Source of the DNA: CANKJK01 sp040081715
GTDB taxonomy: Bacteria > Acidobacteriota > Vicinamibacteria > Vicinamibacterales > UBA2999
Assembly (NCBI GenBank): GCA_040081715.1
Contig: JBEBFY010000013.1
Location: 1-64,000, forward strand
DNA length: 64,000 nt
Direction: 5' to 3'
Each line of letters begins with the position of its first letter. The stretch's first letter is position 1. The notes under the pieces were generated by a model. It worked only from the letters and a program-made list of their open reading frames with translations, was not told the DNA's origin and ran no database searches. Made by a program: the position numbers and the translations under genes. Below, one piece after another: positions 49,764-58,861 of the stretch.

Positions 49764-50605
49764 TGGCAAAGCGGAAGACCACGCGGCGCACGGCCATCTC
49801 GCCTCTCTTCGTCCTGAAGCTCGGGGGCGAACTGCTCGAGCAGCCAGCGGACCTCGCGCTGGTGGCGTCCGCCATGGCGCGCCTCGCCGCGCGTGGCCGC
49901 CTGATCGTCGTGCACGGCGGCGGTAAGGAAATCGACGCCGCTCTCGCGCGGGCGGGCATCGCGAAGGTGCAGGTGGACGGCCTCCGCGTGACGGATGCCC
50001 CGACGCTGGCTGTGGTCACATCGGTGCTCGGCGGCACGCTGAACACCCGGCTGGTCACCGCAGCGCGCAGGGCCCGCGTGCAAGCCGTCGGGTTGACCGG
50101 CGCGGACGCCGAGGTCGCCGAGGTCAAGCTGGCGCGCCCATTTGCCGCAGCCAGCGGAGCGACGGTCAGTCTGGGGCTCGTCGGCACACCCACGGGGCGC
50201 GCTACGCCGCGCTTGCTCCTGACCCTCGTCACGGCGGGCTTTGTACCCGTCGTCGCGTGCCTGGGCGCCACCAGACGCGGCGAAGTGCTGAACGTGAACG
50301 CCGACACGCTGGCCGCGCACCTGGCCGTTACCACCGGTGCCACGGCGCTGGTCATTGCCGGTGGCACGCAGGGAGTCCTCGATGCAGCCGGACAGACGAT
50401 TCCGCAGCTGAGCGCACGCGGCGCGCAGGCGCTCATCGGGAGCGGCACGGCCAACGCGGGCATGATCGCCAAGCTTCAGGCCTGTCGCGCCGCCCTCAAG
50501 GGCGGCGTCAGGACCATCTACATCGTGAACGGCCGCACCGGGCTCACGGGGCTCGACCCCGCGAAGGCCCTGAAACCCGGCACGGGCACCGAGGTCACCG
50601 CATGA
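49763..50605 (+). CDS. argB: Acetylglutamate kinase ArgB
   Basis: A 280-residue amino-acid kinase: FVLKLGGELLEQ, VVHGGGKEIDAAL, VLNVNADTLAAHLAV and a C-terminal substrate loop. It phosphorylates N-acetylglutamate. The order in the operon and the glycine-rich loops make the call safe, although the sequence is somewhat diverged from textbook ArgB. Its stop overlaps argD as ATGA. Confidence 0.92.
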   Translation: MAKRKTTRRTAISPLFVLKLGGELLEQPADLALVASAMARLAARGRLIVVHGGGKEIDAALARAGIAKVQVDGLRVTDAPTLAVVTSVLGGTLNTRLVTAARRARVQAVGLTGADAEVAEVKLARPFAAASGATVSLGLVGTPTGRATPRLLLTLVTAGFVPVVACLGATRRGEVLNVNADTLAAHLAVTTGATALVIAGGTQGVLDAAGQTIPQLSARGAQALIGSGTANAGMIAKLQACRAALKGGVRTIYIVNGRTGLTGLDPAKALKPGTGTEVTA

Positions 50606-51804
50606 GCACTCTGGAGAGCGTCCGGGCGCTGGAAGCCCAACACATCGTCCCCACCTACAAACGCCAGCCGGTTGTGTTCGTCCGCGGCCAGGGCATGTAT
50701 CTCTACGACGCCGACGGCAAGGCCTATCTCGACATGCTCTCCGGGATCGGCGTCGCGGCGCGGGGCCACGCGGACCCGGAACTCACGGCCGCGATTGCCG
50801 AGCAGGCCGCCACGCTGATCCATGTGTCGAACCTCTACTTCCACCCGCTCCAGGGCGAAGCCGCGCAGCGCCTGAGCGCGCTGAGTGGGCTGCCGCGCGT
50901 GTTTTTCTGCAACAGCGGCGCGGAAGCCGTGGAGGCGTGCCTGAAGTTCGCGCGGCGCTACTGGTACACCGAGGGTGCACGCGACCGGACGGAGTTTGTC
51001 GCACTCAACCACGGATTCTCCGGCCGCACGATGGGCGCGCTGTCGGTCACGCACAACGCCCACTATCGCGACCCGTTCAACCCGCTCATTCCCGGCGTGA
51101 CCTTTGTCGACCCAACGGATCCGGCAGCGCTGGTCGCCGCGGTCACTGAGCGCACGGCGGCCATCATCGCGGAGCCGATTCAAGGTGAAGGTGGCGTGCG
51201 GCCCCTGACACCCGCGTTTGCGGCCGCCATCAACGAGGCGTGCAAGCGGACGGGCACGCTCTACATCGCCGACGAGGTGCAGAGCGGCCTCGGCCGCACG
51301 GGCTATCCCTTCTACTTCCAGGCGCTCGGCCTCTCGCCGGACCTCGTCTCGGTAGGCAAGGCGCTTGGCGGCGGCATACCGATCGGCGCCACGCTGGTCT
51401 CCGAGCGCGTGTCGCTGGCTATTTCCGCAGGCGACCACGGCACGACCTACGGCGGCAACCTCCTCGCCTGCCGCGCCGCCATCGTCGTGCTGGAACAGCT
51501 CGCCAACGGCGACCTCATTGACCACATCCGTCGCGTGGGCGCACACCTCGAGCAACAGCTGCGCGCGCTGGCGTCACGCCATCCCGTCATCACGGAGATC
51601 CGCGGCGCGGGGTTGATGCGCGGCATCCAGCTTCGCGTGGACGCCCTCCCGGTGATTGATGCCGCCCGCGAACGCGGCCTGCTCGTCAACCGGACGGACG
51701 AAACCGTAGTGCGGATGCTGCCGGCACTGACAGTCGGTGAAGACGACCTCGACAAGGCCGTCGGCATCCTGGATTCGGTCCTGACGGACCTTGAGGCCGC
51801 GTAA
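50602..51804 (+). CDS. argD: Acetylornithine aminotransferase ArgD
   Basis: A 400-residue class III PLP aminotransferase. It shows LDMLSGIGVAARGHADPEL, FCNSGAEAVEACLKFAR, GFSGRTMGALSVT, the acidic PLP contact IADEVQSGLGRTG and the PLP lysine in SVGKALGGGIPIGA. It converts N-acetylglutamate semialdehyde to acetylornithine. Confidence 0.94.
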   Translation: MSTLESVRALEAQHIVPTYKRQPVVFVRGQGMYLYDADGKAYLDMLSGIGVAARGHADPELTAAIAEQAATLIHVSNLYFHPLQGEAAQRLSALSGLPRVFFCNSGAEAVEACLKFARRYWYTEGARDRTEFVALNHGFSGRTMGALSVTHNAHYRDPFNPLIPGVTFVDPTDPAALVAAVTERTAAIIAEPIQGEGGVRPLTPAFAAAINEACKRTGTLYIADEVQSGLGRTGYPFYFQALGLSPDLVSVGKALGGGIPIGATLVSERVSLAISAGDHGTTYGGNLLACRAAIVVLEQLANGDLIDHIRRVGAHLEQQLRALASRHPVITEIRGAGLMRGIQLRVDALPVIDAARERGLLVNRTDETVVRMLPALTVGEDDLDKAVGILDSVLTDLEAA

Positions 51805-51807
51805 ACC

Positions 51808-53040
51808 ATGACCGTTGCATCGTTCTCGATAGAGCCCGCGCAGGGCGGCGTCACCGGCCCCGCAGGCTTTACCTCGGCCGCGCTCCACTGCGGGATCAAG
51901 GCGGAAGCGCTCGACCTCGCGCTCCTCGTGGCCGACGCTGCCGCTGCATCGGCCGGCATCTTCACGACAAACGTGGTAAAGGCGGCGCCGGTGCTGCTGT
52001 GCCAGTCGCACCTGGCGACGTCATCCGGACGCACCAGGGCGATCGTCGTCAACAGCGGGTGCGCGAACGCGTGCACGGGCGACGCCGGCACGAGAGACGC
52101 GGCGGAGATGGCTCAACTGGTCGCGAGGGCGGTGGGATGTACTGCTGACGAAGTGCTCGTGGCCTCGACGGGCGTCATCGGCGTCAACCTGAAGATGCCG
52201 GCGCTCCGCTCAGGCATCGCCCGTGCCGCCAGCAGCCTCGCGCGGGGGCGCGGCGGTGAGGCCGCACGCGCCATCATGACAACCGACCGTGCACCGAAGG
52301 AGCACGCCGTCACTGTCCGGACTCCAGCCGGCACGTTCATGGTCGGGGGCATGGCCAAGGGCGCCGGCATGATCGAACCGCACATGGCCACGATGTTGGG
52401 ACTCCTGACCACCGACGCCCTCGTGGAGCCGGCGCTCCTGCGGCGCGCGCTCGTGGAGGCCGCGAGCGACACCTTCAACGCCATCACCATCGACGGCGAC
52501 ACCTCCACCAACGATTCCCTGTTCGCCCTGGCGTCTGGCGCCACCGGCGTCGTGGTTGACGAGGTGGGGTACGCCGCGCTGGTCGCGGGCCTGCGCGCCG
52601 TCTCGCACGAACTGGCCATGGCCATCGTGCGCGGCGGCGAGGGTGCCACCAAGCTCGTCGGCGTGCGTGTCCACGGCGCGGCATCGGCAGCCGAGGCACG
52701 GAAGGTGTCGCAGACCATCGCCAACTCCCTGCTGGTGAAGACGGCGATCCACGGCGCCGACCCGAACTGGGGCCGGATTCTCGCGGCCGCGGGCCGGGCA
52801 GGCGTTCAGTTCGATCCTGGCAGGACCACGGTGCACGTGGGCGACGTGCTGCTCTTCGAGAACGGCCTGCCGCACGACGACGCCGCGCCGCAGGCGGCCG
52901 AGTACCTGAAGGGTGACACCATCCGCATTGAGGTCGATCTCGGCGGCGGCTCGGGCGAGGCCGGCTCGGGAGAGGCTACGGTCTGGACCTGTGATCTGAG
53001 CGCCGAGTACGTGCGGATCAACGGGGAGTACCGCACCTAG
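51808..53040 (+). CDS. argJ: Glutamate N-acetyltransferase ArgJ
   Basis: A 410-residue self-cleaving acetyltransferase. The autoproteolysis site is in MIEPHMATMLGLLTTDA, where the nucleophilic Thr follows Ala. AGFTSAALHCGIK and HGADPNWGRILAAAG are also typical. It recycles the acetyl group from acetylornithine to glutamate. Presence of ArgJ means the cyclic arginine pathway; whether it is also a primary NAGS cannot be told. Confidence 0.95.
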   Translation: MTVASFSIEPAQGGVTGPAGFTSAALHCGIKAEALDLALLVADAAAASAGIFTTNVVKAAPVLLCQSHLATSSGRTRAIVVNSGCANACTGDAGTRDAAEMAQLVARAVGCTADEVLVASTGVIGVNLKMPALRSGIARAASSLARGRGGEAARAIMTTDRAPKEHAVTVRTPAGTFMVGGMAKGAGMIEPHMATMLGLLTTDALVEPALLRRALVEAASDTFNAITIDGDTSTNDSLFALASGATGVVVDEVGYAALVAGLRAVSHELAMAIVRGGEGATKLVGVRVHGAASAAEARKVSQTIANSLLVKTAIHGADPNWGRILAAAGRAGVQFDPGRTTVHVGDVLLFENGLPHDDAAPQAAEYLKGDTIRIEVDLGGGSGEAGSGEATVWTCDLSAEYVRINGEYRT

Positions 53041-53048
53041 GGAACGCC

Positions 53049-54032
53049 ATGCCTTACACACCGACGGTCGGGACCAAGGACTTTCTCTCGGTGCTGGATC
53101 TGTCCAGCACTGAACTCACGGCGCTGCTCGACCTGGCCGCCAGGCTCAAGCGGGAGCGCGCGCTCGGCGCGAACGCACCCACGCGGTCCGCGCTGGCAGG
53201 CAAACACGTCGCGTTGATCTTCGAAAAGCCGTCCCTGCGGACCCGGGCCACCTTCGAGATCGCCGTGCGCGAACTGGGCGCGGATGCCCTGCATGTGCCG
53301 CCTTCGTCCATTGATGGACAGCGCGAGCCCCTCGAGGACATCGCCCGGAACCTCGAGCGCTGGGTCCACGGCGTGGTGTTGCGGACCTTCGCACAAGCCA
53401 AGGCCTCCGCCATCGGCGCGGCCGCCAGCCGCCTCCATGTCATCAACGCCCTGACCGACGAGGAGCATCCCTGCCAGGCGCTGGCCGACTTCCTGACGCT
53501 GCGCGAGCAATGGGGCGGATGGCAGGGCCGCACGCTGGCCTATGTCGGCGACGGCAACAACGTGGCGGTCTCGCTGGCACATGCGGCCGCCATGCTGGGC
53601 GTGTCGCTGCGCATCGCCTCGCCCCGCGGCTACGAACTCTCTCCCGTGGCGGCTGCGGCGGCCCGGAACGTCGCCATCGCCGGCGCCACACTGACACTCG
53701 TCCAGGACCCCCTCGAGGCAGCGGCCGGGGCCGACGCCGTCTACACGGATGTGTGGACGTCGATGGGCCAGGAAGCGGAAGCCGCCGAGCGCCGCCGGAC
53801 CTTCTCGCCCTACCAGGTCAATGCCGCGCTGATGGCCGTGACGGCACCTGGCGCGCGCTTCCTGCACTGCCTGCCGGCACATCAGGGCGAAGAGGTCACG
53901 GCGGACGTCTTCGCGTCACCGGCCTCGGTGGTGTTCGACCAGGCAGAGAACCGGCTGCACACGCAGAAGGCGCTCCTCCTGATGCTGCTCGGCCAGGCAC
54001 TCGCAGCGCCAGTCCTCGACACGCGCGGGTAG
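53049..54032 (+). CDS. argF: Ornithine carbamoyltransferase ArgF
   Basis: A 327-residue carbamoyltransferase. The carbamoyl-phosphate loop reads KPSLRTRATFE instead of the common STRTR, and HCLPAHQGEEVTADV has the catalytic Cys in the HCLP motif. YVGDGNNVAVSLAHAA and VYTDVWTSMGQE are family hallmarks. It makes citrulline. ArgG, the next enzyme, is not in the window, while ArgH lies on the other side of the cluster. Confidence 0.93.
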   Translation: MPYTPTVGTKDFLSVLDLSSTELTALLDLAARLKRERALGANAPTRSALAGKHVALIFEKPSLRTRATFEIAVRELGADALHVPPSSIDGQREPLEDIARNLERWVHGVVLRTFAQAKASAIGAAASRLHVINALTDEEHPCQALADFLTLREQWGGWQGRTLAYVGDGNNVAVSLAHAAAMLGVSLRIASPRGYELSPVAAAAARNVAIAGATLTLVQDPLEAAAGADAVYTDVWTSMGQEAEAAERRRTFSPYQVNAALMAVTAPGARFLHCLPAHQGEEVTADVFASPASVVFDQAENRLHTQKALLLMLLGQALAAPVLDTRG

Positions 54033-54041
54033 AATCGCGGG

Positions 54042-55736
54042 ATGTCCGGCCCCTGGACCGCCCACTACGATCCTGAGGTTCCGCCCTCCCTCCGACCATA
54101 CCCGGATCGCACGCTCGTCGATGTCCTCGACGACATGGCGCGGGAGAGGCCGGCCCATCCGGCGATCCTCTTCAAGGGTGCCGCCATCCCCTCGGCACGG
54201 CTGGCTGCCGAGAGCCGTGCCTTCGCGGCGGCGCTCGCCGCCCTGGGCATCGTGCCTGGAGACCGCGTGGCGCTACTCCTGCCCAATACACCGCAGCTCC
54301 TCGTGGCGCAGTACGGCGTGTGGCGTGCCGGGGCGATCGCCGTCCCGCTGAATCCGCTCTATACGCCAAGGGAACTGGCCGGTGCGCTGGAGAGCACCAC
54401 GCCGGTGGCCATCGTGACGCTGACGCCCTACTACGCCAGCGTCAAGGCCCTGCAGTCCGCCAGCAGCGTCCGCCACGTCATTGCCACGTCAATCAAGGAG
54501 TACCTGCCACCGGTGACACGGGTGCTCTTCACTCTTGTGAAGGAGAAGAAGAGCGGCCACCGTATCTCGCTGGCGCCCGGGGATCACTGGCTGCCCGCGC
54601 TGCTCCGGACACATGCAGGGAGCACGGCCCCCGTGCGTACCATCAGGCCCGAGGATCCCGCGGTCATTCTCTCGAGCGGTGGCACCACCGGCACGCCGAA
54701 GGGCGTCGTCGGCACGCATCGGGACTACGTGCTGGCTGGCTCGCAACTGCGAAGCTGGACGAGCCCGGCGCGTCAGGACTGGCTCGACACGATCATGCTG
54801 CCGCTGCCGCTGTTCCACGTCTACGCCAACGTCGGCGTGCAGTCGCTGGCGTTGCTGGGCGGCAACCCGCTCGCCCTGGTACCGAACCCGCGGGACATCG
54901 ACGACATCCTCGCCACCATTCAGCGCCTCAAGCCCGGGTGCTTCACCGCCGTTCCAACGCTCTTCAACGCCATCCTCAACGACCCCCGCGTCCAGCAGGG
55001 GAAGGTCGACCTCAGCTCGATCAAGCTGGTCTTCTCGGGCGCGGCGCCGCTGATGGCCGAAACCAAGCGCCTGTTCGAGGCCGCCACCGGCGCACGCATC
55101 ATCGAGGGTTACTCCCTGACCGAGGCGCTGATGGCCGCCTGCATCAACCCCGTGCGTGGCACGCAGAAGATGGGGTCGGTCGGCGTCCCGGTATCCGACG
55201 TCGAGGTCCGGATCGTGGATGCCGACGCCGGCGATCGGGAACTGGCGTCCGGAGAGGTCGGTGAACTGATCCTGCGCGCGCCACAGCAGATGTCCGGCTA
55301 CTGGCAGAATCCGGAGGAGACCGCGCTGGTGCTGCAGGAACATGGCCCTGGTGGTGCCTGGGTCCACACCGGGGATCTGGCGTACCGCGACGACGACGGT
55401 TACATCTTCATCGTCGACCGGAAGAAGGACCTCATCAAGGTGAGCGGGTTCCAGGTATGGCCGAGGGAAATCGAAGAAGTGCTGGCCATGCATCCCGCCG
55501 TGATGGAGGTGGGTGTCGCGCGCATGCCGGATGCCTCACGCGGCGAGGTGCCGCACGCCTGGGTGGTCCTGCGCGCGGGACAACAAGCCACGGCGGAGGA
55601 ACTGCGAGCCTGGTGCCGCGGGCGGCTGACAGCCTACAAGGTGCCGGCCCACGTGGAGTTCCGCGACAGCCTGCCGAAGACGCTCGTCGGCAAGATTCTC
55701 CGGCGGTCGCTTACCGCAGGGACACAGGGTTCATAG
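54042..55736 (+). CDS. Long-chain fatty acid-CoA ligase (FadD-like)
   Basis: A 564-residue ANL-superfamily enzyme. The P-loop is SSGGTTGTPKGVVGTH, A5 EGYSLTEALMAACINP, A7 HTGDLAYRDDDGYIFIVDRKKDLIKVSGFQVWPREIEE, and the C-terminal catalytic lysine lies in LPKTLVGKILRRSL. It activates fatty acids as acyl-CoA. TAGAAT (54030-54035) lies six bases before the ATG at 54042, overlapping the argF stop, so it is probably transcribed leaderless and separately from arg. Confidence 0.92.
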   Translation: MSGPWTAHYDPEVPPSLRPYPDRTLVDVLDDMARERPAHPAILFKGAAIPSARLAAESRAFAAALAALGIVPGDRVALLLPNTPQLLVAQYGVWRAGAIAVPLNPLYTPRELAGALESTTPVAIVTLTPYYASVKALQSASSVRHVIATSIKEYLPPVTRVLFTLVKEKKSGHRISLAPGDHWLPALLRTHAGSTAPVRTIRPEDPAVILSSGGTTGTPKGVVGTHRDYVLAGSQLRSWTSPARQDWLDTIMLPLPLFHVYANVGVQSLALLGGNPLALVPNPRDIDDILATIQRLKPGCFTAVPTLFNAILNDPRVQQGKVDLSSIKLVFSGAAPLMAETKRLFEAATGARIIEGYSLTEALMAACINPVRGTQKMGSVGVPVSDVEVRIVDADAGDRELASGEVGELILRAPQQMSGYWQNPEETALVLQEHGPGGAWVHTGDLAYRDDDGYIFIVDRKKDLIKVSGFQVWPREIEEVLAMHPAVMEVGVARMPDASRGEVPHAWVVLRAGQQATAEELRAWCRGRLTAYKVPAHVEFRDSLPKTLVGKILRRSLTAGTQGS

Positions 55737-56478
55737 ACCCTACCGTCACGCCGGCCTCGGCGAGGGCCAGGCGGATCGACTGCGCCAGCTCTACGGCGTC
55801 AGGCGTGTCGCTGTGGACGCAGACCGTGTCGAAGTCGATCGGGACGACGACGCCGTCGATGCTCTCCACCACGCCGTGGTGCACCATGCGGACCACCTGC
55901 CGAGCCGCTGCTTCCGCTGTCAGGACGCTTCCGGGCTGCGCCCGCGGCACGAGTTGACAGTCACGGGCATAGGCCCGGTCCGCGAAAGCCTCCCGCGCGA
56001 AGGCGAGCCCCTGCTCCCGGCACGCCTGCATGAGGGCCGACCCGTCCATCCCGACGACGATCAGTGCGGGATCCAGCGTCGCGACGGCACCGGCGGCGGC
56101 CTCGGCCACTGACCTGTCGCGGTGCGCCCGGTGGTAGAGGGCGCCGTGGAGCTTCACGTGCCCCACGAGTCCGCCGAGCGAGGCCGCCACCTGCATGAGA
56201 GCTCCCGTCTGGTCACGCACGAGCGCTGCCACGTCAGCTGCGGCGACGCCGGTCTCACGGCGGCCGAATCCCTCGTGGTCCTGATAACCCGGGTGCGCCC
56301 CGATTGCGAGGCCGTGCTCGAGCGCCACCTGGACGGTGTCGCGCATGGTGGCGGCGTCCCCGGCGTGCCCGCCGCAGGCGATGTTGACTGAGGAGAGAAC
56401 AGCGATCAGGCGGCGATCGATCGCGCGGCCGGCCGGTCCGGCCGCCTCCCCGACGTCTGCGTTGAGGTCGAGCGTGAT
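55711..56478 (-). CDS. pxpA: 5-oxoprolinase subunit A (PxpA/LamB-YcsF)
   Basis: A 255-residue protein of the LamB/YcsF family: TLDLNADVGEAAG, SSVNIACGGHAGDAATMRDTV, GAHPGYQDHEGFGRRE, HVKLHGALYHRA and CVHSDTPDAVELAQ are all present. It works with PxpB and PxpC to open 5-oxoproline, but those genes are not nearby. No ATG, GTG or TTG lies at the conserved N terminus; I place the start at an ATC (56478), which gives the expected first residues and has GAGGT about seven bases upstream. It overlaps the fadD-like 3' end by 26 bases. Confidence 0.85.
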   Translation of the reverse strand: MTLDLNADVGEAAGPAGRAIDRRLIAVLSSVNIACGGHAGDAATMRDTVQVALEHGLAIGAHPGYQDHEGFGRRETGVAAADVAALVRDQTGALMQVAASLGGLVGHVKLHGALYHRAHRDRSVAEAAAGAVATLDPALIVVGMDGSALMQACREQGLAFAREAFADRAYARDCQLVPRAQPGSVLTAEAAARQVVRMVHHGVVESIDGVVVPIDFDTVCVHSDTPDAVELAQSIRLALAEAGVTVGSMNPVSLR

Positions 56479-56501
56479 GAGGTGGACCTCGCTACCTACC
56501 C

Positions 56502-57635
56502 CTAGACCGCGGCGCCTTCGGGGTACTCGAGGGCCAGCTTCAACTCGCGGGCCAGTGTGTCGACGGTCGTGCCGCTGCGCTTCCACGCGCCCTCCGTCTC
56601 GAAGCGCTGGTCGCCGATGCGGCGGCCCCACGGGGCAATCACCCGGCCGATCGCCCGGAAGTCCGACCGGTCCGCGTGCTCCTGGTCAAGGCGGCGCACG
56701 ACATCCGGCGCGACCCGGATGAAGGCGCGCAGGGCTGCGGCGGACTTGATGCTGTACTTCCGCCCGTTCCACGCCGCGCCGAAGACCACGGACACCTGCT
56801 TGAAGTAGTTCACGTAGAATTTCGCTGCGTCGTCGCGGAACTCGGCGGCCTTCCGCGGCCCGCCGAACGCATCGCCCGCGAAGAGCTTCTTCAGTTCCTG
56901 CGCCAGCGGTGCCTGCCCCACGCGGCCCTTGCCCACACCGAGCAGCTTGATCTCGTGATGCAGGGCGGAGTCCTCGCGCTCGCTGAGCGCGCGCACCACG
57001 TCGTGGGCGGCGGCCAGGGACTCGTCGCGATAGAGCTGCCGGCCCGACAGGCTCACCAGGTGCGACGCGTTCAGGCGCGTGTGCTTGGCGTTGATCGTGA
57101 CAAACATCTGCACCACGTGGTCTTCCGGGAGGCGGTCGAAGATGATCGCCGGCACCGTGAAGGGTTCGTCGCCGAACTTGTCGATGTCCGCGTGCAACGC
57201 CAGCAGACGGTGCTGGCCGTCGATCGCACGCAGGATTCCCTCGCGCTCCGGCACCTTCAGCCGCCCGACCCACGACCCGGGTTCGACCGGTTCGAAGGAG
57301 AGCTTCTCGTCGCAGGAAATGATGACGGCGCCGGCAATCGACGGCAGGTCGCGAGCCTGGCGGCACTGCTCGTAGTAGTCCACCAGTTCGTCAATCTTCC
57401 GGCGGATGATTTGGCGTTGATACGCCTTCTCGCTTGAGGCGATCCGGCGTTCGAGCAGGTCCCAGTTGACCTTCGGCGAGGCCCGTTTCTTGCCTCCCCG
57501 CACGGGCTGCTGGCCCGACTCACCGTAATTCAGGACCTCGAAACGGACGAGCTTGTCGATGTCACTGGCACTCAGGGACGCCTGGTAGAACTGCACCCCG
57601 AACTGCTGCATCCGGATAGCGGCGACATTGATCAT
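56502..57635 (-). CDS. DGQHR-domain protein, DndB-like
   Basis: A 377-residue protein with the DGQHR signature (RAIDGQHRLLALHAD) near residue 140 and the flanking FVTINAKHTRLNASHLVSLS typical of DndB/DGQHR proteins. DndB controls phosphorothioate DNA modification in the Dnd system, but dndA, C, D and E are absent here. Solitary DGQHR proteins are also known elsewhere. TACAAT on its coding strand (57646-57651) lies ten bases before the ATG. Just upstream are two copies of the palindrome AAGTACTT. Its role is open; a DNA-associated function is the best guess. Confidence 0.85.
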   Translation of the reverse strand: MINVAAIRMQQFGVQFYQASLSASDIDKLVRFEVLNYGESGQQPVRGGKKRASPKVNWDLLERRIASSEKAYQRQIIRRKIDELVDYYEQCRQARDLPSIAGAVIISCDEKLSFEPVEPGSWVGRLKVPEREGILRAIDGQHRLLALHADIDKFGDEPFTVPAIIFDRLPEDHVVQMFVTINAKHTRLNASHLVSLSGRQLYRDESLAAAHDVVRALSEREDSALHHEIKLLGVGKGRVGQAPLAQELKKLFAGDAFGGPRKAAEFRDDAAKFYVNYFKQVSVVFGAAWNGRKYSIKSAAALRAFIRVAPDVVRRLDQEHADRSDFRAIGRVIAPWGRRIGDQRFETEGAWKRSGTTVDTLARELKLALEYPEGAAV

Positions 57636-57686
57636 AAAGAGGCGGATTGTAACGACCGCACGTCGTCAAACTCAACGTGTATTTAC

Positions 57687-57709
57687 AAGTACTTATTATT
57701 CAAGTACTT
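57687..57709. repeat. Two AAGTACTT palindromes upstream of the DGQHR gene
   Basis: AAGTACTT occurs at 57687-57694 and 57702-57709, a 15-bp period, in an AT-rich patch unlike the surroundings. They lie upstream of the -10-like TACAAT of the DGQHR gene and within the 3' end of the DUF1624 gene. A regulator-binding role is possible. Confidence 0.35.
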
Positions 57710-58803
57710 ACAGGCCTGCCAGGCTCCATGGATTCCGACGCGGCCCCACGCCCCCGGCCGCCGGACCAGCGCGCCATGATCGCGTCCCTCCACACCACCA
57801 GCCCGTAGACGAGGGCAACAAACAGGCCATAGACGGCCATCGTTTCCCCAAGTGAAAAGTGCTTCTGGAGAGGCCTGCTGATGAAACCGTAGACGAGTTC
57901 GACGTGCACCCAGTAGACGAAGAGCGACGACGTACCCAGCCTCGTCAGCACCCTGCCGATGGACCCGGCACGCCCGTCGAGGCCGGGTGCAAGCGCGTAC
58001 GCCACGGCCAACGCGAGAAGCAAGATGCCGCACCGGAGGAGAAAGAACGCGGGTGAGGACGTCCAAAACTGGGAGTCCGCGTACGGCGACGGCAGGAAGG
58101 ACAACCCATAGCCAAGGGCTGCAGCGGAGGCGCCAATGCCCCCGAACCACGTCATCACCCGGGACATCCCGTTCCCGTCACCCGATGGTGCGATGAAGAG
58201 CCCGGCCGCCGCTCCCGCGAAGACAAATCCCGCCCAGGGAAACAGGGCGAAGGACGTCCGTCCGGGGATCGGCCGTATGTAGGCATCGAGGAAGTACGGG
58301 AGTGCGCCGGGCCAGGCGGCCAGGCGGAGCAGCGGAGTCACGAGCGACACCGCCGCAGCGGCCCCCAATAGCACGGCTACACGGTGCGACCGCTGACGGC
58401 CAAGACCCCAGCATGCAACGGCGCCGAGCATCGCCAATCCCATGACGTTCAGGATGTCGACCTTGAGAATCGCGCGGAGCGTGGCGCCCGTCAGCGCGGA
58501 CTGCAGCCGGAAGATGATGGCCAGCACGAAGATCCACCCACCGCGCCGCCAACCCGCCCAGGCTACCGCAGCGGGTTCCTCGCCCCGCGCCAGCCGGCGC
58601 CCCATGCCCATGGACAGGGACAGCCCCGCGAGAAACAGGAACGTCGGCGCCGCCCAGCCGGCCAGCGACCTGGCATAGCTGAAGAGGGGCAGCATGCGAT
58701 CCGGCAAGCGCATCCACGAATCGAAGACGTGCGCCTCGATCATGATGAGGACGCCGAAGCCCCGCAGGTGATCGATGAATGCCAGACGGCGGCCGGTCGT
58801 CAT
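57700..58803 (-). CDS. DUF1624-type membrane acyltransferase-like protein
   Basis: A 367-residue protein with about nine hydrophobic spans. The N terminus RLAFIDHLRGFGVLIMIEAHVFDSWM matches the DUF1624/heparan-alpha-glucosaminide N-acetyltransferase-like family, with the conserved D and R near the first helix and a His in the loop (IEAHVFD). It may acylate a surface glycan. The ATG at 58803 sits at the start of the conserved region. Confidence 0.82.
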   Translation of the reverse strand: MTTGRRLAFIDHLRGFGVLIMIEAHVFDSWMRLPDRMLPLFSYARSLAGWAAPTFLFLAGLSLSMGMGRRLARGEEPAAVAWAGWRRGGWIFVLAIIFRLQSALTGATLRAILKVDILNVMGLAMLGAVACWGLGRQRSHRVAVLLGAAAAVSLVTPLLRLAAWPGALPYFLDAYIRPIPGRTSFALFPWAGFVFAGAAAGLFIAPSGDGNGMSRVMTWFGGIGASAAALGYGLSFLPSPYADSQFWTSSPAFFLLRCGILLLALAVAYALAPGLDGRAGSIGRVLTRLGTSSLFVYWVHVELVYGFISRPLQKHFSLGETMAVYGLFVALVYGLVVWRDAIMARWSGGRGRGAASESMEPGRPVST

Positions 58804-58861
58804 GCGCGGCGAGTGTTGCCCAGAGGCGTGCAGGCGTGCAAACCCGCACGGGGGTTGCACG

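Noticed and set aside
57645..57672. TTGACG followed by TACAAT upstream of the DGQHR gene as a full promoter
   Set aside because: The spacer is only 12 bases, too short for a sigma-70 promoter; only the -10 is kept as possible.
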